From contig LR778134.1 in NCBI GenBank assembly GCA_902809935.1, positions 434,001 to 498,000 on the forward strand: a stretch of DNA of 64,000 nt. The letters are read 5' to 3'. The position numbers and the translations under genes were made by a program. This DNA comes from Ruminococcaceae bacterium BL-4. Its GTDB lineage: Bacteria; Bacillota; Clostridia; Oscillospirales; Acutalibacteraceae. Of the stretch, positions 54,404 through 63,458 are shown piece after piece. Each line of letters begins with the position of its first letter. Position 1 is the first letter of the stretch. The notes beneath the pieces are model-generated. The model made no database searches and was not told the DNA's origin. It saw only the letters and a program-made list of their open reading frames with translations.

Positions 54404-56167
54404 TTACTTCAAGCGACCTTGAAGTCCGTTTAGTTCTTCTTTCAGTGTCTTTGGCATCTTATTTCCGAACTTCTTATAAAATTCGGAAATTCCTTCTGCC
54501 TCTTTTGCCCACTGCTCTTTATTCACATTCAAAATGGACTGCAGAGTCTCACGGCTCATATCAAGACCTTCCAGATTAATATCCTGGGCCTTCGGTACAA
54601 ATCCGATCGGTGTCTCTACTGCATCGGCTTTTCCTTCACAGCGTGCAAGAATCCATTCGAGCACACGAAGGTTATCACCGAATCCAGGCCAAATAAAATG
54701 TCCATCCTGATCAAGGCGGAACCAGTTAACATTAAAAATCTTCGGGGCTTTGTCACCCAGTTTCTCGCCCATGTCAATCCAATGCTGGAAATAGTCTCCC
54801 ATATGATATCCGCAGAACGGCAGCATCGCCATTGGATCACGACGAACAACACCAACTGCACCGGTAGCAGCCGCAGTGGTTTCAGAAGCCATGATGGAAC
54901 CTACGAACACGCCATTATTCCAGTCGCGGGACTGATAAACAAGCGGCGTTGTCTGTGCACGGCGGCCGCCGAATATGATCGCAGAAATCGGCACACCAGT
55001 GCCTTTATCAAATTCGGGGCTGACGCACGGGCAGTTTTTCGCAGGTGCAGTAAAGCGGCTGTTTGGATGTGCACCTTTTTCGGTGCTTGTCTTTCCGTTC
55101 CATGGGTTTCCTTTCCAATCCACTCCGTTCTCCGGCGGATTCTTGTCAAGGCCTTCCCACCAAACAGTCTTGTCATCGAGATTCTCGGCAACATTGGTAA
55201 AGATCGTACCTTTGTGTGTGCATTCCAACGCATTCGGATTTGATTTTGCATTGGTACCTGGCGCCACACCAAAGAAGCCGTTTTCAGGGTTGACCGCCCA
55301 GAGACGACCGTCCGGTCCAATTCTCATCCATGCGATATCGTCGCCAACTGTCCAAACCTTATAGCCCTTCTTGCGATAGACCTCCGGCGGAATCAGCATA
55401 GCAAGATTCGTCTTGCCGCAGGCAGACGGGAACGCAGCGGAAACATATTTAATCTCGCCCTTTGGATTCTGTACTCCCAGAATCAGCATATGTTCGGCCA
55501 TCCAGCCCTCGTTCTTTCCGAGGAAGGAAGCAATCCGCAAAGCAAAGCATTTTTTGCCCAACAGCACATTTCCACCATAACCGGAATTAACCGAAATAAT
55601 AGTATTGTCCTCCGGGAAGTGACAGATATACCGCTTTTCGGCATCGATGTCACACTTTGCATGCAATCCTCTGACCCAGTCGCTGCTGTTGCCCAAAGAC
55701 TCCCAGACTTTATCGCCTGTACGAGTCATAATGGACATATTGAGCACTACATAGATGGAATCGGTCAGCTCTACGCCAATTTTGGAAAATGGGGAACCAA
55801 TTGGCCCCATGGAATAAGGAATCACATACATGGTGCGCCCTTTATAGCTTCCGCGGGCAATATCATAGAGCATCTTGTAGCATTTTTGAGGTTCCATCCA
55901 ATGGTTGGTAGGGCCTGCGTCCTCTTCTTTTCTGGAACAGATAAAAGTGCGGTCCTCCACACGTGCAACATCGTTAACGGCAGTGCGGTGCAGATAGCAA
56001 CCCGGCAGCTTTTCCTGATTCAGTTTGATCATTTCGCCGGTCGTACATGCTTCTTTGCGAAGCACTTCCAACTGCTCTTCGGAACCGTCAATCCAAACGA
56101 CGTCCTTCGGCGTTACCAGCGCTTTCATTTCTTCGATCCATTTCAATACGGACTGATTCTTAGTCAT
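54404..56167 (-). CDS. pckG: Phosphoenolpyruvate carboxykinase (GTP)
   Basis: Protein of 587 residues, GTP-dependent class. Motifs: YVIPYSMGPIGSP, the P-loop AAFPSACGKTNLAM (with the reactive cysteine), VGDDIAWMRIGPDGRLWAVNPENGFFG and FGGRRAQTTPLV. Interconverts oxaloacetate and PEP; in anaerobic clostridia it can also run towards oxaloacetate. Start at 56167 with AAGGAG upstream; the open frame continues 28 codons but begins upstream of the expected transcript. Own promoter and terminator. Confidence 0.96.
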   Translation of the reverse strand: MTKNQSVLKWIEEMKALVTPKDVVWIDGSEEQLEVLRKEACTTGEMIKLNQEKLPGCYLHRTAVNDVARVEDRTFICSRKEEDAGPTNHWMEPQKCYKMLYDIARGSYKGRTMYVIPYSMGPIGSPFSKIGVELTDSIYVVLNMSIMTRTGDKVWESLGNSSDWVRGLHAKCDIDAEKRYICHFPEDNTIISVNSGYGGNVLLGKKCFALRIASFLGKNEGWMAEHMLILGVQNPKGEIKYVSAAFPSACGKTNLAMLIPPEVYRKKGYKVWTVGDDIAWMRIGPDGRLWAVNPENGFFGVAPGTNAKSNPNALECTHKGTIFTNVAENLDDKTVWWEGLDKNPPENGVDWKGNPWNGKTSTEKGAHPNSRFTAPAKNCPCVSPEFDKGTGVPISAIIFGGRRAQTTPLVYQSRDWNNGVFVGSIMASETTAAATGAVGVVRRDPMAMLPFCGYHMGDYFQHWIDMGEKLGDKAPKIFNVNWFRLDQDGHFIWPGFGDNLRVLEWILARCEGKADAVETPIGFVPKAQDINLEGLDMSRETLQSILNVNKEQWAKEAEGISEFYKKFGNKMPKTLKEELNGLQGRLK

Positions 56168-56222
56168 AGTCCAATCTCCTTCCAGCTCGTTTAGCCTTTC
56201 AAATTCGATTACCCGGTAACTC

Positions 56223-56251
56223 ATTATAATACAAAAGATATCTAGAATCAA
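56223..56251 (-). promoter_or_regulatory. Sigma-A promoter of pckG
   Basis: Minus strand TTGATT (56246-56251), 17-base spacer, TATAAT (56223-56228). Leader about 48 bases. Confidence 0.8.
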
Positions 56252-56313
56252 TGCGAATTCTGTTGAATTCCCAGAGGGGTCCTTTGTAAAATGCAGAATC
56301 CATCAAATAATGA

Positions 56314-57318
56314 TTAAGAAATAGAAAGTTCCGGTTTTGCATTTAGATCAAGCCCAGCAGTATGCCCTGCCTGATACTCATAATAAGCCTGCGCACCAAC
56401 CATGGCCGCATTATCTCCACAATAACGAATTTCGGGGCAATAAAATTGCCAATGACGCTTGTCGCTCACGCTTTGCAGACGGCGGCGCAAAAGGCGGTTA
56501 GCACTCACTCCGCCGGCAATCACCAATTTTTGACTATTGGTCTGCTCCATCGCTTTCACCGTATTTTCTTCCAGACAATCCACGACCGCCTTACGATAAG
56601 ATGCCATCAAATCCGTTAGATCAACCTCTTCTCCACGCTGTTTTGCGTTATGCAGTAAGTTGATAACTGCCGTTTTTAATCCGGAAAAACTGAAATCCAA
56701 CGGAGCCCCGTCTACTCTTGGGTGCGGCAGACGAAAAGCTTTTTCGTCTCCTCCTTCGGCACGCCGATCCAGTTCGATTCCTCCAGGATAAGGCAGTCCC
56801 ATTGCGCGGGCAGCTTTATCAAACGCTTCTCCGGCAGCATCATCTCTTGTTTGTCCCAAAACACGAAGATCCGTATAATCCCGAACTTCTACTAGATGGG
56901 TGTGTCCGCCTGAAACTACCAAACAGAGAAACGGTGGAGTAAGCTCCGGTGAAGTCAGATAGTTTGCCGCAATGTGGCTTCTGAGATGATGAACCGGAAT
57001 CAACGGCTTTCCGGAAGCCATACAGAGCCCCTTGGCAAAATTGACTCCCACTAAAAGAGCGCCAATCAATCCAGGCGCATAGGTCACGGCAATCGCATCT
57101 ACTTCGGAAAGTGTCATGCCCGCCTGCTCCAATGCCTGTTCCGTTACCGGCACTACTGCCTCACAGTGTCTGCGAGAGGCAATTTCCGGCACAACCCCGC
57201 CATAGAGCTTATGCTCTTCTACCTGCGATGCTACTACACTCGAAAGCACCTTTCTTCCGTCTTCTACAACTGCCGCAGCGGTTTCATCGCAGCTGCTTTC
57301 CAATGCTAAAATCCTCAT
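56314..57318 (-). CDS. tsaD: tRNA N6-threonylcarbamoyladenosine transferase TsaD
   Basis: Protein of 334 residues. LALESSCDETAAAVV start, HHLRSHIAANY iron-binding histidines, VSGGHTHLV, GEAFDKAARAMGLPYPGG and the late GGVSANRLLR and CGDNAAMVG. Transfers the threonylcarbamoyl group to A37 of ANN-decoding tRNAs together with TsaB and TsaE, which are not in this window. AAGGAG precedes the ATG. Confidence 0.96.
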   Translation of the reverse strand: MRILALESSCDETAAAVVEDGRKVLSSVVASQVEEHKLYGGVVPEIASRRHCEAVVPVTEQALEQAGMTLSEVDAIAVTYAPGLIGALLVGVNFAKGLCMASGKPLIPVHHLRSHIAANYLTSPELTPPFLCLVVSGGHTHLVEVRDYTDLRVLGQTRDDAAGEAFDKAARAMGLPYPGGIELDRRAEGGDEKAFRLPHPRVDGAPLDFSFSGLKTAVINLLHNAKQRGEEVDLTDLMASYRKAVVDCLEENTVKAMEQTNSQKLVIAGGVSANRLLRRRLQSVSDKRHWQFYCPEIRYCGDNAAMVGAQAYYEYQAGHTAGLDLNAKPELSIS

Positions 57319-57352
57319 AGGATCGTATCTCCTTCAGTTTGCTCAAAATAAA

Positions 57353-57390
57353 TAAAAAACCGAGCATGTGAATTTCTCCATACTCAGTTT
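57353..57390 (-). terminator. Terminator of the membrane-tailed XRE gene
   Basis: Twelve-base stem AAACTGAGTATG / CATGCTCGGTTT (with G-U pairs), then TTTTTTATTTATTTT on the minus strand, between the XRE gene and tsaD. Confidence 0.78.
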
Positions 57391-57427
57391 CTTATTTTAT
57401 CATATTCTTTTGAGAATGGCCAGAAAA

Positions 57428-58252
57428 TCAATCTTTCTTTTTCTGATTGCCAACCCATGCATAAAAAATCGGAATGGTCATATATAACATCCAGCCCGGA
57501 TGCCAGAGATCAAAAAGGAACCCGAGCACCAAATAAAGGATTGTAATCAAGACAGGATAAACGCCTTCCAGATGACAAGATCTAGCAATTATCGGACAAA
57601 GGATGATGCAGCCGAGGACCAAAAACCATTTTATAGTTAAAAATATCCACAGCACAATACAAATCAAAAGCGCCACCACACAGATTCCAATCATCTGATT
57701 AGAAATAGAATGCCTGTGGGGTTCTTCAGAAATAGGATCTGAATAAACACCTGATTCCTGCGAAAAATCCGATTCTGATTTTTCTGCAGGCTGCTGCCAC
57801 TGTAATTGTTCTGCATTTTTCTCATAAGAGTCAGCTGTCGGATTTCTCATTTGTTCCGCTTGTTTTTGAAGGCGTTCTGCCGCTTCTTTTACTGATTCTT
57901 CAGAAGGGATCTCGAGGGACGGCTGCTCTTCTTTTTGCGAATTTTCCGCAACAGAAACTTCTTCTTGACCCGGCACTTTTGGCAGTTCCAAAGAAATCTT
58001 TTCTTCTTTTTCTCCCACGATTCCTTCTGGATCACGATTTTCAACGGGGTCATCTGTTTTAAGCAGATCATCGAGAGAAATCTGATACAGCCGCGCAAGC
58101 AAAATCAGATTATCCGTGTCGGGGGAAGATTCCGCCCGCTCCCATTTAGAAACCGCCTGCCGGCTGATTCCAAGCTTTTCTGCCAATTCTTCCTGGGAAA
58201 GTCCCTTTTTCTTCCGCAGCTGCACCATTCGGTTTGCAATCTCAATATTCAT
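57428..58252 (-). CDS. XRE-family regulator with C-terminal membrane domain
   Basis: Protein of 274 residues. HTH at 5-60 (QLRKKKGLSQEELAEKLGISRQAVSKWERAESSP shows the repressor fold; about 34 residues). A polar Glu/Ser/Gln-rich linker spans 70-180, and three to four hydrophobic segments fill 185-265 before a basic end NQKKKD. This is a membrane-tethered DNA-binding protein, a common clostridial design in which membrane or envelope signals may be read directly. Palindromes upstream (58286-58311) suggest self-regulation. Start at 58252 follows GGAG. Confidence 0.85.
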   Translation of the reverse strand: MNIEIANRMVQLRKKKGLSQEELAEKLGISRQAVSKWERAESSPDTDNLILLARLYQISLDDLLKTDDPVENRDPEGIVGEKEEKISLELPKVPGQEEVSVAENSQKEEQPSLEIPSEESVKEAAERLQKQAEQMRNPTADSYEKNAEQLQWQQPAEKSESDFSQESGVYSDPISEEPHRHSISNQMIGICVVALLICIVLWIFLTIKWFLVLGCIILCPIIARSCHLEGVYPVLITILYLVLGFLFDLWHPGWMLYMTIPIFYAWVGNQKKKD

Positions 58253-58285
58253 TGATTGTACTCCATTCCTGATTTTTCTAATTGA

Positions 58286-58311
58286 TTTTGTGTTTTAAAA
58301 ATAACACAAAA
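58286..58311. promoter_or_regulatory. Operator-like palindrome before the XRE gene
   Basis: TTTTGTGTT, eight bases, AACACAAAA: perfect nine-base arms, 34 bases upstream of the start codon. Further GGTTGC/GCAAC repeats lie at 58318-58370. Confidence 0.6.
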
Positions 58312-58387
58312 GATCCGGTTGCGACCAGCAATTCTACTTTTCAAATAGCGCAACTTTTGGTTGCAAACCCTCATTTAAAGCCAAAAG

Positions 58388-58834
58388 TCAATTCTTTTTT
58401 AAGAATTTCGTAAGGATCCACCCATCCTCCGGCGGATTTGTATAAAACTGTTTTCGGACCCCATTCTTTTGAAATCCCAATTTGTAATAAAGATTGACTG
58501 CCGCTCGATTAGACGGTCGGACTTCTAATGAAATAAAACTGCCCTCATGCTCTTTTCCATACTGAAGAAGCCCCTTCGTAATCATTTCTCCAATGCCTTT
58601 TCGCCGAAAATCCGGATGTACCGCAATATTATCTACATATCCTTCTCCGCAAACAAAGTGCATCCCACCATATCCACAGACCATTTTATCTTCTTCTGCC
58701 ACCAGAAAAACAGCCGTGCTGCTTCCTAATTCCGCCCGCAGTCCTGCTTCTGTCCATGGTGCGGAAAAGCACAGCCTTTCGATTTCGGCAAGAGCCGAAA
58801 TGTGTTTTTCCTCCATCTGCTTCAATCGAATCAA
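58388..58834 (-). CDS. rimI: Ribosomal-protein-alanine N-acetyltransferase RimI-like (GNAT)
   Basis: Protein of 148 residues, GNAT fold. LCFSAPWTEAGLRAEL at the N-terminus, the acetyl-CoA loop VHPDFRRKGIGEMI, LEVRPSNRAAVNLYYKLGF at the C-terminus: the RimI pattern, modifying the N-terminal alanine of ribosomal protein S18. Start was set at TTG 58834, nine bases after GGGGG and 13 bases after the rlmA-like stop; the frame is open further but would overlap that gene. Last gene of polA-rlmA-rimI. Confidence 0.85.
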   Translation of the reverse strand: MIRLKQMEEKHISALAEIERLCFSAPWTEAGLRAELGSSTAVFLVAEEDKMVCGYGGMHFVCGEGYVDNIAVHPDFRRKGIGEMITKGLLQYGKEHEGSFISLEVRPSNRAAVNLYYKLGFQKNGVRKQFYTNPPEDGWILTKFLKKN

Positions 58835-58847
58835 TCTCTCTTGCCCC

Positions 58848-59678
58848 CTAATTTTTCCGGTAAACGATCCAATCAAATGCAATCTCTGTTTTGAGAGTCT
58901 CTGTTTGCTCCAAACGTTCAACCCCTTCTCTTGGAGTTTTCCACGCATAAGGCGTCATTGCAAACAGATCCATGATCGCTTCTTTGTCGTTGAGTTCCAA
59001 CTCTCCGCGCACCGGAATCCGCTCCAAAAACGAAAACCCATCATATTCCGTTTTTCGGTGTTCGTTTTCGTAGGGGTGTTCATACAAGATTTCTTTATAG
59101 CCAAAAAGATGGCGCTCTCCCGGCACTGCCAAAAGAAAAATTCCGCCCGGCTCTACTACCCGCAAAAATTCCTGCGGCATCACCGGAGAAAAAACATCCA
59201 ATAAAAGGTCGGCACCACAATCAGGAAATGGAATCTCGAAGCTGCTCCCCACTGCAAAAGAAATTCCAGGATAATGCCTTGCAGCCGCCTTGACCGCAAA
59301 TTTTGAAATATCAAAGCCAAAAACTTCCGGGGTTTTTCCTTCCTTCAAAAGTGCCTCTTTTAAATTATTCGTATACCAGCCTTCCCCACAGCCGGCATCC
59401 AGAATCACCGGGGAATTCTTTTGAGAAAGATAGCGGGAAGCAATTTGGCTGAGAGCGTCCCCAAAGATCTGATAGGTTCCCCGTTCCAGACATCTCTTGC
59501 GGGCTGCCACCATTTTTTTATCATCGCCCGGCATCTTGCTGTGTTTCCGATTTGGCGGCAAAAGATAAAGATAACCTTCCGAAGCAAGATCATAACTATG
59601 CCCTTTTGGGCAGCGAAAAGCATGCTCTTTCTCCGAATAAAACAACGGACCTTTACAGATTGGACAGATAAACCCCAT
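58848..59678 (-). CDS. 23S rRNA guanine-N1-methyltransferase, RlmA-like
   Basis: Protein of 276 residues. N-terminal zinc finger CPICKGPL and FRCPKGHSYD, then a class I methyltransferase with LDAGCGEGWYT. RlmA(I)/(II) proteins methylate G745 or G748 in 23S rRNA; which of the two cannot be decided. Start at 59678 with AAGGAG upstream, ten bases after polA. Confidence 0.87.
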   Translation of the reverse strand: MGFICPICKGPLFYSEKEHAFRCPKGHSYDLASEGYLYLLPPNRKHSKMPGDDKKMVAARKRCLERGTYQIFGDALSQIASRYLSQKNSPVILDAGCGEGWYTNNLKEALLKEGKTPEVFGFDISKFAVKAAARHYPGISFAVGSSFEIPFPDCGADLLLDVFSPVMPQEFLRVVEPGGIFLLAVPGERHLFGYKEILYEHPYENEHRKTEYDGFSFLERIPVRGELELNDKEAIMDLFAMTPYAWKTPREGVERLEQTETLKTEIAFDWIVYRKN

Positions 59679-59688
59679 ATTCTTCTCC

Positions 59689-62313
59689 TTAGGACTTTGC
59701 TTCATACCATGTTTTCCCGATTTTTGCCTCTGCTACCATTGGAACAGAAAGCGAAACGGCCCCTTCCATCTCTTCTCTTAAAAGAGATGCAGCCTTTTCC
59801 GCTTCCTCGCGGGGAGCTTCCACGATCAATTCATCGTGCACCTGCAAAATAAGTTTTGATTTCATTTGTTCTTTTTCCAGCCGATCCTGCACTTTGATCA
59901 TCGCAATCTTAATAATATCCGCCGCAGCCCCTTGAATGGGCATATTTCGTGCGACCCGCTCCCCAAAGGAACGCAGATTAAAATTGCTGCTCCGAAGCTC
60001 CGGAAGATACCTGCGGCGGCCAAAGATCGTCTCAGCATAGCCACGCTCTTTAGCAAGCTCAACAGATTTTTTCATATACTCATCAATGCCGCTATAGTGG
60101 GCAAGATAATCTTTAATATACTGATCGGCTTCTCTGCGGGAAACACCAATATCTTTTGAAAGAGAAAAAGCGCCGATCCCATAAACAATGCCAAAATTGA
60201 CCGCCTTAGCACGACTGCGCATTAAGGGAGTCACTAATTCTTCCGGCATATGGAAGACCTGTGAAGCGGTCGCACGGTGAATATCATCCCCGTTTAAAAA
60301 CGCGTTGCGCATATTTTCATCATTTGCAACATGAGCAAGCACTCTTAGTTCGATCTGACTATAATCGGCATCAACAAGCACCCACCCTGGACGAGCCACA
60401 AAAAATCTCCGCAGTTCTCGTCCTTGATCAGAACGCACCGGAATATTCTGTAAATTCGGCTCAGTCGACGAAATTCTGCCCGTCCTGGTCTCAGTCTGAT
60501 TAAAGCTGGAATGAATTCGCCCATCCTCACCGATCACTTTTAATAAGCCGTCACAATAAGTTGATTTGAGTTTAGAGAGGCTTCGATACCGAAGAATTTC
60601 CGAAATGACCGGATTCTCATACTGTAGGGATTCCAGCACCGCCGCGCTGGTCGAATAACCGCTCTTTGTCTTTTTTCCATGAGGCAGTCCCAATTTCACA
60701 AAGAGAGCATCTCCCAGTTGTTTGGGAGAATTCAGATTAAACTCATAGCCAACTTCCTCAAAGATTCCTTTTTGAATGGTTTCGATGTCGCTTTGCATGG
60801 ACTCGCCGTATTTTTTGATCCCTTCGGCGTCTACTGCAAAGCCCTCCCGCTCCATGCAGGAAAGCACCCACGCAAGCGGCAGTTCAATATTGGAGAGAAG
60901 CTCTTCCTGTCCGGCTTCGGCAATTTTTTTAGAAAGTGCCTCAAATAGTCCCGGCAGAGAAATCACACGCACAAAGCGTTCTGCTTTTTTCTGATTTTCC
61001 GGCAAAAGGTCTTCCGGTACCGGATTCTCCATTTTCCATACTTCGCAGACTGATACTCCATATTCCTGGCACAGGCGGTCAAAATCATATCCCGCAGCAG
61101 AGGGGTCCAAAAGATATGCCGCCAAGAGCACATCCATCTTTGCGTGTCTTAAAAAAATTCCATCTTTTGCAGCAGCATTCTGCAAAGACTTCACGTCATA
61201 GGTAATGACCGGAATTTTTGGATTTTCCAAAAGGCTGCGAATTTCTTCCGGCTTTTCTAAAAGGCAGGCACCGCGTTCAACTGCGACAGCTAATGTTTCG
61301 ATCGAGCCGTCTTTTCGATAAAAAGCCAAAACCGGCGCTTCCCCTTTTTTCTCAAGCTCCGGCAGATACATGTCTGATTCCGGATTGCGAAAAAGAGCCG
61401 CATGATCTATCTTTTCCTGCTTCTTAGGGGCCTCATCCGGAAGATTTTGCAGCTGGAGCTTTTCCATCAGTTTAAAAAGCTCCAGTTTTGTCATCAGCCT
61501 AGTCGTTTCTTCTTTTTTAATCGGAATTGGCACATAATGTGAAATCTCAGTATCGATCGGTACGCTCAGACAGATTGTCCCTAGTTCCCTCGAAAGATAG
61601 GCTTTTTCTTTTCCTTCTCGTAGCTTTTTGCGCATGCCCTCTTTGATCGGCAGTTCGTCCAAATGATCGTAAATATAATCAATCGAATGATAATTCTGAA
61701 TCAGTTCTCCGGCGCCTTTCGGCCCGATCCCCGGAACTCCCGGAATACAATCGGAAGAATCTCCCTGCAGTGCCTTGATTTCAATCATTTCTTTCGGCGT
61801 TACCCCGTAAGTTTCCTTTACTTTTTCTTCCGTATAAATTGTTACCTGTGGTTGACCAAATTTTGTGGAAGCAAGACGCACGCTCGTATAAGGGCCAACA
61901 AGTTGCAAACTGTCACGATCCCCGGTAGCAATCACACAGGTGTTCCCTTTTTCCGTGCAGGTTTTTGAAAAAGTTCCCAAAATATCGTCGGCTTCATATC
62001 CCTCACAGGTCACAAGATGATAGCCCAAATCTTTCAAAAGTTCTTTGAGCGTCGGCATTTGCTGCGCAAGCTCTTCCGGCATCCCGTGACGGTTCGCCTT
62101 ATACCCCGCATATTTTTTGTGCCGGAATGTTGGCCCTTTTAAATCAAAAGCAATCGCCACCGAATCGGGCTGCACTTCATCCAAAAGCTTTTGCAGCACC
62201 ATCAAAAACCCATAGATTCCGTTGGTGTAAAGTCCTTCTTTTGTCGTTAGAATTTTGATTCCGTAAAATGCACGATTTAAAATGGAGTTTCCATCCAATA
62301 CCAGAATTTTCAT
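59689..62313 (-). CDS. polA: DNA polymerase I
   Basis: Protein of 874 residues. 5' nuclease domain at 1-290 (LVLDGNSILNRAFYGI, GYEADDILG, GDRDSLQL, GVPGIGPKGA). A degenerate 3'-5' exonuclease domain at about 310-480 lacks the DxE metal residues (ITYDVKSL, AKMDVLLAAYLLDP remain). Polymerase domain: NLQNIPVRSDQGRELRRFF, DADYSQIELRVLAH, RSRAKAVNFGIVYG and VHDELI. Fills gaps and removes Okazaki primers; proofreading is probably absent, as in many Gram-positive PolA enzymes. Head of the polA-rlmA-rimI operon. Confidence 0.96.
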   Translation of the reverse strand: MKILVLDGNSILNRAFYGIKILTTKEGLYTNGIYGFLMVLQKLLDEVQPDSVAIAFDLKGPTFRHKKYAGYKANRHGMPEELAQQMPTLKELLKDLGYHLVTCEGYEADDILGTFSKTCTEKGNTCVIATGDRDSLQLVGPYTSVRLASTKFGQPQVTIYTEEKVKETYGVTPKEMIEIKALQGDSSDCIPGVPGIGPKGAGELIQNYHSIDYIYDHLDELPIKEGMRKKLREGKEKAYLSRELGTICLSVPIDTEISHYVPIPIKKEETTRLMTKLELFKLMEKLQLQNLPDEAPKKQEKIDHAALFRNPESDMYLPELEKKGEAPVLAFYRKDGSIETLAVAVERGACLLEKPEEIRSLLENPKIPVITYDVKSLQNAAAKDGIFLRHAKMDVLLAAYLLDPSAAGYDFDRLCQEYGVSVCEVWKMENPVPEDLLPENQKKAERFVRVISLPGLFEALSKKIAEAGQEELLSNIELPLAWVLSCMEREGFAVDAEGIKKYGESMQSDIETIQKGIFEEVGYEFNLNSPKQLGDALFVKLGLPHGKKTKSGYSTSAAVLESLQYENPVISEILRYRSLSKLKSTYCDGLLKVIGEDGRIHSSFNQTETRTGRISSTEPNLQNIPVRSDQGRELRRFFVARPGWVLVDADYSQIELRVLAHVANDENMRNAFLNGDDIHRATASQVFHMPEELVTPLMRSRAKAVNFGIVYGIGAFSLSKDIGVSRREADQYIKDYLAHYSGIDEYMKKSVELAKERGYAETIFGRRRYLPELRSSNFNLRSFGERVARNMPIQGAAADIIKIAMIKVQDRLEKEQMKSKLILQVHDELIVEAPREEAEKAASLLREEMEGAVSLSVPMVAEAKIGKTWYEAKS

Positions 62314-62347
62314 ACAGTCCTCCGTTTGAAAGGTTCAATTTTGAATC

Positions 62348-62356
62348 ATTATACCA
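62348..62356 (-). promoter_or_regulatory. Extended -10 promoter of polA
   Basis: Minus-strand TGGTATAAT, a TGnTATAAT extended -10 element, about 35 bases before polA. No clear -35. Confidence 0.55.
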
Positions 62357-62431
62357 CTTTTCAAGCGAAAAATTAAGTGTTATACTTCTTTTACTGCTCT
62401 TTAAGAAAACTTTTAGGAAGGAATCCGAATT

Positions 62432-63415
62432 TTGAAAATTGGAACTCTCGAATTAAATGGAAAAGCATTTTTGGCACCAATGGCAGGCGTTACCGACCTT
62501 GCATACCGGGAACTCTGCATGCGTTTTGGTGCAGCCTTCTGCACCACTGAAATGGTCAGTGCCAAAGCGCTGGAATATGGCGACAAACGTACGCCTTCTT
62601 TGATGAAACTTGGAAATGATCATCCCTGTGCGATTCAGATTTTCGGCAGCGAACCAGCTTCGATGGCGATTGCCGCAAAAAAAGCACAGACATTTTCCCC
62701 TGATGCCATTGATATTAATATGGGCTGCCCGGTTCCTAAGATTAATGCTTCCGGCAGCGGCTGCGCCTTGATGAAAACACCGCAGCTCTGCGGTAAAATC
62801 GTAAAAGCTGTTAAAAATGCCGTCGATATTCCGGTCACTGTAAAAATCCGCAAAGGCTGGGATCACTCCCACGAAAATGCCGTAGAAGTGGCTAAAATCT
62901 GTGAAGAAGCCGGCGCCAGTGCAATCGCAATTCATGCGCGGACCAAAACCCAGATGTATGCACCCTCTGCCGACTGGCGGATCATCCGCGCAGTCAAAGA
63001 AGCCGTGTCAATTCCGGTAATCGGGAATGGAGATATCATTCACGCCGACGACGCTGCGCGGATGCTGGAACAAACTGGCTGTGACGCTGTCATGGTAGGA
63101 CGGGCTGCCATGGGAAACCCCTGGATTTTTGCTCAAATTAATGCTTGTCTCCAGGAAAATGTTCGGATTCTTCCTGAACCTGAAATTCATGAGCGTTTAC
63201 TTGTTATGTTGCAGCATATTCAAAAGATGGTGGAATACAAAGGAGAACACCGCGCCATGCAGGAAGCGCGCAAACACGTTTCCTGGTATCTGCATGGGCT
63301 CCGCGGTGCTGCAGAATTTCGGCGCAGAGCCGGAGGGCTTAATACCTATGAGGATCTCGTGATGCTCTCCAAAAATATTCTGGCCCAAAATCTTTCGAAC
63401 TCCTCTGAAAAATAA
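62432..63415 (+). CDS. dusB: tRNA-dihydrouridine synthase (DusB-like)
   Basis: Protein of 327 residues, FMN enzyme. [14 protein letters not shown], the catalytic cysteine in [10 protein letters not shown] (near residue 97), [14 protein letters not shown] and GRAAMGNPW. Reduces uridine to dihydrouridine in the tRNA D-loop. Start is TTG with AGGAAGGA upstream. Divergent from polA. Confidence 0.93.
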   Translation: MKIGTLELNGKAFLAPMAGVTDLAYRELCMRFGAAFCTTEMVSAKALEYGDKRTPSLMKLGNDHPCAIQIFGSEPASMAIAAKKAQTFSPDAIDINMGCPVPKINASGSGCALMKTPQLCGKIVKAVKNAVDIPVTVKIRKGWDHSHENAVEVAKICEEAGASAIAIHARTKTQMYAPSADWRIIRAVKEAVSIPVIGNGDIIHADDAARMLEQTGCDAVMVGRAAMGNPWIFAQINACLQENVRILPEPEIHERLLVMLQHIQKMVEYKGEHRAMQEARKHVSWYLHGLRGAAEFRRRAGGLNTYEDLVMLSKNILAQNLSNSSEK

Positions 63416-63458
63416 AAATGACCCCGGTACTGTAAAAGTATCGGGGTCATTTGTTTTT
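63416..63458. terminator. Bidirectional terminator between dusB and degV
   Basis: AAATGACCCCG.TAC / GTA.CGGGGTCATTT stem. A and T runs on both sides. Confidence 0.88.

Noticed and set aside
56223-56251. 13 bases shared between the pckG and pgs promoters (TTGTATTATAATG)
   Set aside because: The match is centred on the -10 box and its AT-rich surroundings, and the pgs palindrome is not completed at pckG, so a common regulator is not supported.
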